Of a stretch of 16,007 bases of DNA, positions 6,224 through 11,785 are shown piece after piece. Every line of letters begins with the position of its first letter. The stretch's first letter is position 1. The notes under the pieces are model-generated. The model was not told the origin of the DNA. It searched no databases and saw only the letters and a list, made by a program, of their open reading frames with translations. The stretch comes from UBA6215 sp964484255 (GTDB lineage Bacteria; Omnitrophota; Gorgyraeia; Pluralincolimonadales; Pluralincolimonadaceae), in the NCBI GenBank assembly GCA_964484255.1, contig CAZAEH010000030.1, positions 1-16,007 of the forward strand, read 5' to 3'. Made by a program: the position numbers and the translations under genes.

Positions 6224-8020
6224 TCAGCTCCTGTACAACTCGTCAAAAACTTCCTTATATTTCTCCGCAACAACCTTGCGCTTTACCTTGAGGGACGGGG
6301 TCATCTCGCCCTCCTCTATCTTCAATGGCCTGTCCAATATCTTGAATCTCTTTATCCTCTCATAACTTGGCAGGTCCTTCTGCTTTTCCTCTATCCTGCC
6401 CTTGATGAATTCCTCGACACGCGGGTGGGACGCCAGTTCTTCCGGTTTCAGGTAAGGTATCCCCAGCCTTATCGCGAGCCCTTTCAGTGCGTTGAAATCC
6501 GGGACTACTATCGCGGTAAGGTAAGGCCGCCTGTCGCCGTGGATCACGACCTCCTGTATGTATGAATCGCTCTTTATAATGTTCTCGATGTTAAGGGGGG
6601 CTATGTTCTTCCCGCCGGCGGTTATTATGATGTCCTTCTTCCGGTCTGTTATATAGAGGAACCCGTCGCCGTCGAAATGCCCCACGTCCCCGGTATGGAA
6701 CCAACCCTCGCCGTCTATTGCTTCGGCAGTGGCTTTTTCGTTATTATAGTACCTCTTCATTACCGTCGGGCCTTTTACCAGTATCTCGCCGTCGGAGGAT
6801 ATCCTGACCTCCACATCCTTCAAAGGTTTTCCTACGGAGCCGAACCTTAAGGCCTTGAATGTATTGACCGTCACTACGGGTGAGGTCTCGGTAAGGCCGT
6901 AGCCCTCGAATATAAATATCCCGACCGAGAAGAAAAACTCGGCAAGCTCCCTCGAGAGCGGGGCGCCGCCCGAAATGAAGAATTTGATCCTTCCGCCGAC
7001 CGCGTCCTTTATCTTAGAGAATACGCATATCCTGGCGATATTGTACTCGAGCCAAAGGGCCGGGCTTATATCCAGCTTATTAAGAACGGCGCCGGAGTAT
7101 CTTTTGGCCGCATCGAACGCCTTTTCAAGGGCTTTCTTCTCACCCGGTTTTTTCATGGAGGCTTTTTCCATTATCCCCGCGTAAAGTTTCTCATAGAACC
7201 TCGGGGGAGCGCACATGTAAGTGGGCCTGATCTCTTTAAGGTCCGAGGCCACCGATTCCATGTTTGCGGCATAAGCGATCGTCCCGCCGATGAGCAGCGT
7301 GAAATAATAACTGGCCATCCTTTCGAATACATGCGATAACGGCAGGAAAGAGAGGCAAACGTCTTTCTCGTCAAAAGGGAGCACGTCGACCGACACCCTG
7401 CAGTTGGAAAGGAAATTGCCGTGCGTAAGGCAAACGCCTTTTGCCGGACCGGTCGTGCCTGAAGTATATATTATGGAGGCCAGGTCGTCCTTGCCGGTCG
7501 ACCTGAGGCGCGATTCGAATTCCATGCGGACTTCGGAAGCCTTCGCCGCCCCGGTCTTCATGACCTCTTCCAAAGAGATAGTATCGGCGCCCAGCAAGCT
7601 CTTCGGGGGGTCTATCATTATTATCTTCCTGAGCGAAGGGATATCCTTCCTTACGGAGAGCACTTTTTCGAGTTGTTCGGCGGTCGAAACTATGGCCATG
7701 GCTGAACCTGAATCCGAGATTATATGGGCCATCTGGGACGGAACATCGGTAGGGTAGATAGGGACGTCGACGCAGCCCGATGAAAGGACGGCAAGGTCTG
7801 AGAAAGCCCATTCCGGCCTGTTCTCGGAAAGCAGGGCGACCTTTTCGCCGGGTCTGAGGCCCAGGGCGATAAGCCCGAAAGCGAGGTCTTTTACCCTGTC
7901 CTCGAATTCCGACCAGCTTATATCGCGGTACCTGCCGTCGCGTTTATACCTGAGGGCGCACCTGCTGCCGTACCTGTCCGCCCTCGCGAAGAACATCAAA
8001 GGAATAGTGTCTTCACGCAT
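6224..8020 (-). CDS. Long-chain acyl-CoA synthetase (AMP-forming, FAA1/FadD15 type)
   Basis: The enzyme activates fatty acids to acyl-CoA through an acyl-AMP intermediate. From the ATG at 8020 it is 598 aa, the size typical of the FAA1/ACSL branch. Motifs run in order: ATP-binding YTSGTTGPAKG (185-195), SFLPLSHVFER (224-234), the A5 motif EGYGLTETSP (372-381), WFHTGDVG (440-447) with the ribose-binding Asp445, DRKKDIIITAGGKNI (459-473), and C-terminal TPSLKVKRK (574-582) with the likely catalytic Lys578. A TTG three bases upstream is in frame, but the AAGAGAG ribosome site is spaced correctly only for the ATG. The gene lies seven to ten bases after fixC. Fatty-acid activation and an ETF:quinone-type flavoprotein in one transcript fit lipid catabolism, although the ligase could also recycle acyl chains for membranes. 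Confidence 0.95.
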   Translation of the reverse strand: MREDTIPLMFFARADRYGSRCALRYKRDGRYRDISWSEFEDRVKDLAFGLIALGLRPGEKVALLSENRPEWAFSDLAVLSSGCVDVPIYPTDVPSQMAHIISDSGSAMAIVSTAEQLEKVLSVRKDIPSLRKIIMIDPPKSLLGADTISLEEVMKTGAAKASEVRMEFESRLRSTGKDDLASIIYTSGTTGPAKGVCLTHGNFLSNCRVSVDVLPFDEKDVCLSFLPLSHVFERMASYYFTLLIGGTIAYAANMESVASDLKEIRPTYMCAPPRFYEKLYAGIMEKASMKKPGEKKALEKAFDAAKRYSGAVLNKLDISPALWLEYNIARICVFSKIKDAVGGRIKFFISGGAPLSRELAEFFFSVGIFIFEGYGLTETSPVVTVNTFKALRFGSVGKPLKDVEVRISSDGEILVKGPTVMKRYYNNEKATAEAIDGEGWFHTGDVGHFDGDGFLYITDRKKDIIITAGGKNIAPLNIENIIKSDSYIQEVVIHGDRRPYLTAIVVPDFNALKGLAIRLGIPYLKPEELASHPRVEEFIKGRIEEKQKDLPSYERIKRFKILDRPLKIEEGEMTPSLKVKRKVVAEKYKEVFDELYRS

Positions 8021-8030
8021 CAAATCTCTC

Positions 8031-9341
8031 TTAGAACATCACTTTGCGCGCGCGATTCATCCCTATTGCGAGCTTGAGCAGGTTGACCCTCTTCAGGCCC
8101 TTCTTTATGACGTTCATCCTGGACTGGCCTTTGGGCGTCTCTGAAACGGTGAAGAAATCCTGCGCCAGCTCTATGATCAGTTCCGGGTATTCCTTGAAAA
8201 ATTCGGGATGTTTCAACGCGAAGTTAGAGATACCCTTATATCTCTTCAGGTCCTTGAGGACAAAAGAGCTCTCCAGGCGCTTGCGGTATCCGGCAAGGCC
8301 TTTCTCCGAAAAATCATTGTTCTTCTTGGCTTCTATTATCGTCTCGGCCGCTGCAAGACCCGAGGCCATCGCCAGGTTCGACCCCTCATGGTAGAGAGGG
8401 TTCATGTTAACGAAACCCGCCGCATCGCCGGCTATAATGAGCCCGTCCATAGTCAGTTTAGGGAGGTGGTCGTAGCCGAATTCCGGTATCATGTGCGCAG
8501 AATATTCGAGAAGTTTCCCTCCCTTTATATAGCGCCTTATCGACGGGTGCTCCTTGAAAGACTCTATTATGTCATTAGGGGTAAGCTTGTTGTTCTTGAG
8601 GTCGTTTGTGGATACTCCGATGCCTATGGATACCGTATCCTTGTTCGTGTATATAAAAGCTGATCCTACAAGGCCTTTAACCGAACCCCCGAAATACTCC
8701 AGAGAGGCACCTTCGTCACCGTCAATGTTGAACCTTTGTTCTATCGTCTCCTTCGGCAGTTCGATGACCTCTTTGCAGCATGTGACCATATGCTCGGGGA
8801 CATGCTTTTCCCTGAGCCCCAGGCCCTGCGCCAGCAAGGAAGTGACGCCTTCGGCTATCACTACTGTGTCCGCGAAAAGGTCCCCGTCCTCAAGGCGGGT
8901 CTTCACGCCGACGGCCTTACCGTTCTCGACTATGACCTTATCGACAACCGCCTCGTTAAGTATCATGACCCCGGCCTCCTCGGCCTTCGAGGCGTACCAC
9001 GCATCAAATTTCCCGCGCAGGACAGAAAAAGTATTGTTATAGGGGGGCTTGCTGAAATCCTCGAACCTCATGGCAAGCTGGAGCTCGGAATCATCGGAAA
9101 GCACCGAGAACTTCTTCTGCACTATCCTCCTCTCAACTGGCGCCTCCTCCCAGAAGTTAGGTATCACCTTGTTAAGTATCGTGGAATAAAGTATCCCTCC
9201 CATCACGTTCTTGGACCCGGGTTTCTCCCCGCGCTCAAGAAGTACTACGCTCAACCCCGCTTTCGCGAGGGCATAAGCGCATGTCGTACCGGCGGGGCCC
9301 GCTCCTACGACTATACAATCAAATTTTTCACCGCTTGCCAT
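8031..9341 (-). CDS. fixC: FixC-type electron-transfer flavoprotein:quinone oxidoreductase
   Basis: The 436-aa flavoprotein matches FixC along its length. It has the FAD-binding VVGAGPAG (11-18), ERGEKPGSKNVMGG (36-49), SVLRGKFDAWYASKAEEAG (106-124), LLEYSAHMIPE (277-287), the second FAD motif IAGDAAG (303-309) and YPELIIELAQDFFTV near the C-terminus. FixC moves electrons between an electron-transfer flavoprotein and quinone at the membrane. It is shorter than mitochondrial ETF-QO because the ferredoxin part is a separate protein, FixX, which is absent from this window, as are fixA and fixB (etfBA). A geranylgeranyl-reductase-type function is a weaker alternative, since the FixC-specific segments match well. 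The ATG at 9341 has an AGGAG site eight bases upstream and a perfect promoter just above, so this is the first gene of the left operon. Confidence 0.93.
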   Translation of the reverse strand: MASGEKFDCIVVGAGPAGTTCAYALAKAGLSVVLLERGEKPGSKNVMGGILYSTILNKVIPNFWEEAPVERRIVQKKFSVLSDDSELQLAMRFEDFSKPPYNNTFSVLRGKFDAWYASKAEEAGVMILNEAVVDKVIVENGKAVGVKTRLEDGDLFADTVVIAEGVTSLLAQGLGLREKHVPEHMVTCCKEVIELPKETIEQRFNIDGDEGASLEYFGGSVKGLVGSAFIYTNKDTVSIGIGVSTNDLKNNKLTPNDIIESFKEHPSIRRYIKGGKLLEYSAHMIPEFGYDHLPKLTMDGLIIAGDAAGFVNMNPLYHEGSNLAMASGLAAAETIIEAKKNNDFSEKGLAGYRKRLESSFVLKDLKRYKGISNFALKHPEFFKEYPELIIELAQDFFTVSETPKGQSRMNVIKKGLKRVNLLKLAIGMNRARKVMF

Positions 9342-9357
9342 TATGTGGTCTCCTGTT

Positions 9358-9394
9358 TACATTGATTATAGCCCCCATGCCGGAGGGCTGTCAA
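9358..9394 (-). promoter_or_regulatory. Perfect consensus sigma70 promoter of the fixC operon
   Basis: On the minus strand TTGACA (9394-9389) and TATAAT (9370-9365) are separated by 18 bp. Both hexamers match consensus in all six positions. The start point would fall near 9358, giving a 5' UTR of about 17 nt that includes the AGGAG of fixC (9354-9350). The -35 box begins seven bases after the stop codon of the upstream patatin gene. No other promoter of comparable strength is apparent to the left, so it may drive the whole ten-gene series. Confidence 0.8.
9370..9389 (-). repeat. Inverted repeat filling the spacer of the fixC promoter
   Basis: The 20 bases from the last base of the -35 box to the first base of the -10 box form a seven-pair stem (AGCCCTC with GGGGGCT, one G-T pair) around a six-base loop. 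No T-run follows, so it is a poor terminator for the upstream gene. As DNA it would suit an operator under RNA polymerase, or an RNA 3'-end stem for the patatin transcript. The pairing could also be chance in GC-rich DNA. Confidence 0.45.
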
Positions 9395-9400
9395 ATACGC

Positions 9401-11455
9401 TTATTCTTCTATCAGGGCTTTTATCTGGGGAAGCATCTTCCGCGTCTCTTCCTCCCCGCGTTTTATGAGTTCTTCGGCCTTGTAGAGCTCGAACCAGACC
9501 GTGTTCGACAGTATCGGATGGATCACGCAATCCGCGTTGCGGGACGACGCTTCAGCCAGGACATACTGCATAGCCAGCGAAGTGTTCATCATGACGTCGA
9601 AAACGTTGGGCGCGAATGTCCGGCGGGCCCAGTTATTGAAATTATACTTCATCCGCGCAAAGGCGGAGCCCTTCGCGAGCCTGGCCTCTTCCTTGCGCCG
9701 CCTCTCCTCGAACTCTGTGAATATCTTGCGCATCTCTTCCTGGCTCGGGAGGCAGTTGACGGCTATTATCTTGCTTGCGCCGCCCTTCACCAGGATATCT
9801 ATCGGGACCGGGTCCAGCGTCCCGCCGTCTATAAAGAAATCGTCCCCGTACCTTACCGGTTTTATCAGCGCCGGGATCGAGCAGGTCGCGCGCAAAGCGT
9901 CGACAAGGCTGCCCTGGTCAATGATTATGTTCTCCCGCGAACGGAGAGTGTTGGCGACTATCTTGAACGGTATGCGCGTATCGTGGAAGGTCTTGTTGCC
10001 CAGGTACTCCCTGAATAAACGCCTGATGCCGTTGCCGTTGAGGAAACCTTGCAGCGGCATGAGCGAAAAATCGGCCAGAGAAAACAGCGTTTTCTTTTTC
10101 TTGAACCTCAAAGCGACCTTCTCTATCTCTAAGGCATCCATCCCGGAAGTCCAGAACGCCCCGATGACCGCCCCGATGGAACTGCCTGCCACGAAATCCA
10201 CCGGGATCTTCTCCTCTTCCAGCACCTTAAGGACGCCGATATGGACAAGCCCAAGCGCCGCCCCCGAGCCAAGCGAAAGGCCGACGAGTATCCTGCCTAT
10301 CTCCCTGGCTATCCTCCTGACCGACCTTGAATAGAGGCATTCGGGCACTGCAAGCACCGGAGGCAGGCCTGCCGCCATCATCCCGGCGAGAAAACCGAGA
10401 TCAGGCAAGGTCGCGTATGCCTTATGGCCCAAAAGTTTTACCTCCTCTTCGAAGCTCTTTGTCATAACGAATTCGTTTATTATGGTCCTTATGACCTTAT
10501 CCGGGTCCTTGACCGTCTTCTTCAATTCGTTGATGATCTTCCCCGTCGCCTTCAGGTTATGCTCACCGGAATCCGTAACCACGTGTATAAGGTCGGATTG
10601 GGTAAGCACGGCATAAACGGATCTATCAATCTCCGACGGCATATCAACGACTATGTAATTGAATTCCGACGCTATTGAGCTCAAAAGGGAGATCGCTTCG
10701 GACGCCTCTATGTTCGCCGACGGAGCGCAGGAAATGCTTAGCAGGTGTATGCCGCCCGGCTCATACTTGACGACCTTTGGCCTTACGTCATCATAATTTA
10801 GTATCCCGGAACCAAGGGCGATACACTGCGGCTTCCCGTCCATATGAAGCATTGAGGCGCATTCTTCTCCGGAGGGGCCCATATCTATCAAAATGACCTT
10901 CTTGCGCGTTTCATAGGCCAGGGCGATGGCCAGGTTCGCAGAATACATCGTCCTGCCGGCTTTCTTCGCCATGCCGTAAACCGATATTATCGTCGATTCG
11001 AAGACCGCCTTGGCCTTGGACTCTTTCTTCTTCAGGCGCCTGGAAAGCGACTCGCTGAGCTTGACGGCAAGCTGCGGAATGTCGCTTAGCAATAGATCAA
11101 AATCCTTCTTGTCTATGCGCAGGACCAGTGAATCATTCATGATCCTGACGGAGGCCGAATGGGGCTCATTGGTAAGAAGGGAGACTATCCCGACATAATC
11201 GCCCCTATGCAGGTATATAAGGGTCCTCTCCTCTCCCGACGGGGTCCTGACAAACACTTTTGCCCGGCCCGAAACCATGCAATAAAATGAATCCGCGGGG
11301 GTACCCTCGCGGTAAAGAAGGTGGTCTCTCCTGTACTCAACCAGGTAGCAGCGCTCCTCAATGAGTTTCTGCGCGGCCTGTGGCAGGTCGGAGAACAGCG
11401 GTATTTTCCTTATGACCGCAGCTTTATCTAAATTATTAACATTGGCAGGGCTCAT
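9401..11455 (-). CDS. NTE-like protein: cNMP-binding domain, degenerate MinD/ParA-like domain, patatin phospholipase
   Basis: From ATG 11455 the protein has 684 aa. Residues about 15-145 are a CRP-type cyclic-nucleotide-binding fold (IPLFSDLP, then GDYVGIVSLLTNEPHSASVR at 85-104). Residues about 153-390 resemble MinD/ParA, but the P-loop is decayed: GMAKKAGRTM (161-170) has Arg where the Walker lysine of GKT should be; VILIDMGPSG and YIVVDMPSEID keep the fold. Residues about 391-684 are patatin: GSSIG (424-428) with nucleophile Ser426, and DGGTLDPVP with Asp543. The oxyanion loop reads GSGAALG, with Leu where GSGAARG is usual. Bacterial and animal neuropathy-target-esterase proteins share this order and deacylate (lyso)phospholipids. 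The frame is open 89 codons further upstream, but that part lies over a structured leader and looks non-coding, so ATG 11455 is chosen. It sits seven bases below a TATAAT box, so translation may be leaderless. Confidence 0.88.
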   Translation of the reverse strand: MSPANVNNLDKAAVIRKIPLFSDLPQAAQKLIEERCYLVEYRRDHLLYREGTPADSFYCMVSGRAKVFVRTPSGEERTLIYLHRGDYVGIVSLLTNEPHSASVRIMNDSLVLRIDKKDFDLLLSDIPQLAVKLSESLSRRLKKKESKAKAVFESTIISVYGMAKKAGRTMYSANLAIALAYETRKKVILIDMGPSGEECASMLHMDGKPQCIALGSGILNYDDVRPKVVKYEPGGIHLLSISCAPSANIEASEAISLLSSIASEFNYIVVDMPSEIDRSVYAVLTQSDLIHVVTDSGEHNLKATGKIINELKKTVKDPDKVIRTIINEFVMTKSFEEEVKLLGHKAYATLPDLGFLAGMMAAGLPPVLAVPECLYSRSVRRIAREIGRILVGLSLGSGAALGLVHIGVLKVLEEEKIPVDFVAGSSIGAVIGAFWTSGMDALEIEKVALRFKKKKTLFSLADFSLMPLQGFLNGNGIRRLFREYLGNKTFHDTRIPFKIVANTLRSRENIIIDQGSLVDALRATCSIPALIKPVRYGDDFFIDGGTLDPVPIDILVKGGASKIIAVNCLPSQEEMRKIFTEFEERRRKEEARLAKGSAFARMKYNFNNWARRTFAPNVFDVMMNTSLAMQYVLAEASSRNADCVIHPILSNTVWFELYKAEELIKRGEEETRKMLPQIKALIEE

Positions 11456-11491
11456 CTCTTTTATTATATAGGCTGGAAAACAAAATGGCAA
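11456..11491 (-). promoter_or_regulatory. Promoter directly upstream of the NTE-like gene
   Basis: TTGCCA (11491-11486, five of six consensus bases) and TATAAT (11468-11463, six of six) are 17 bp apart on the minus strand. Seven bases separate the -10 box from the ATG at 11455, so the transcript should begin at or within a few bases of the start codon. The -35 box lies in the 3' arm of the terminator-like hairpin at 11481-11514. The AAAAGAG before the ATG is too close to act as a normal ribosome site. Confidence 0.65.
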
Positions 11492-11514
11492 GCGCAATGG
11501 CGCCTGCCATTTTG
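11471..11514 (-). terminator. Intrinsic-terminator-like hairpin in the leader of the NTE-like gene
   Basis: On the minus strand a 15-pair stem (11514-11500 with 11495-11481, all paired apart from one G-T wobble) closes a four-base loop (CATT) and runs into TTTTGTTTTCC. This is the form of a rho-independent terminator for transcripts coming from the TMTC-like gene or from the leader. It lies downstream of a GEMM-like element and upstream of the ATG at 11455, the usual place for a riboswitch expression platform. On the plus strand the run after the stem is shorter. Confidence 0.7.
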
Positions 11515-11591
11515 AACCTTCTGCTTCTGCTGCAACCGGAAATCCTGCATCGACCGACAAAGGGAGGCAACCTACGCCTTTGACCTTTTCT

Positions 11592-11740
11592 CCGGTTTCG
11601 GTAACCTCGCCGCCCTGCCGTGCCACCTGGAATGGCCTCGGTTTAGGCCCGGGGTTTTGCGTCACGCCCTTTCGGCCCTGATGGGGGTGGATCCGCTTTG
11701 GGATTTTCGGATCCAGCGTCAAGTCCGACCGCCGGCCGGA
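11592..11740 (-). promoter_or_regulatory. Candidate c-di-GMP-I (GEMM)-like riboswitch aptamer
   Basis: On the minus strand GACGCAAA (11663-11656) and GGGCCTAAACC (11650-11640) reproduce, with the same spacing, the conserved core of GEMM-I RNAs; over those 24 positions I count three differences from the Vibrio Vc2 aptamer as I remember it. A GGGCC-GAAA-GGGC hairpin (11678-11666) sits just before it, where the GAAA-capped helix is expected, and GAGGTTACCG (11608-11599) matches the 3' closing strand. ACCG-AAA-CCGG can pair with CCGGCGGT at 11735-11728 as an outer helix. The 5' strand before the hairpin is divergent: CAAAGCG (11700-11694) is present but the usual GGGCAAACC is not seen intact. It may be a variant, a decayed copy or a different ligand class. 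It lies between the TMTC-like gene and a terminator, upstream of the NTE-like gene. Confidence 0.5.
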
Positions 11741-11742
11741 CT
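11689..11742. repeat. Two perfect inverted repeats at the 5' end of the leader
   Basis: GGATCCG (11689-11695) and CGGATCC (11708-11714) form a seven-base perfect inverted repeat around 12 bases. Immediately to the right AGTCCG (11722-11727) and CGGACT (11737-11742) form a six-base repeat around nine bases. On the minus-strand transcript they would be consecutive hairpins ahead of or overlapping the GEMM-like core, possibly as a competing fold. Confidence 0.5.
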
Positions 11743-11785
11743 GCCCCTTTCGGTCAATTAAAGTATGCCATATATCGACGGAATT

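Larger units (their letters stand above)
11456..11785. other. 330-bp gene-free stretch between the TMTC-like and NTE-like genes
   Basis: Read on the minus strand, this gap holds in order a short AT-rich segment after the TMTC-like stop codon, two perfect hairpins, the GEMM-like element, a moderately self-complementary segment with AACCGGA (11595-11589) able to pair with TCCGGTT further on, the terminator-like stem and the promoter of the NTE-like gene. The reading frame of the NTE-like gene stays open through most of it, but the predicted peptide is rich in Pro, Gly and Lys, resembles no domain, and follows the RNA-like repeats. I see no separate gene. Confidence 0.65.

Noticed and set aside
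5399..6565. 388-codon plus-strand open frame opposite the lipase and acyl-CoA ligase genes.
   Set aside because: Its length reflects GC-rich codon use of the opposite strand. The product resembles nothing, and it spans two well-defined minus-strand genes.
11456..11722. 89-codon in-frame extension of the NTE-like gene upstream of ATG 11455.
   Set aside because: The peptide is Pro/Gly/Lys-rich without any domain, and the DNA carries hairpins, a GEMM-like core and a terminator. The cNMP-binding domain begins properly after ATG 11455.
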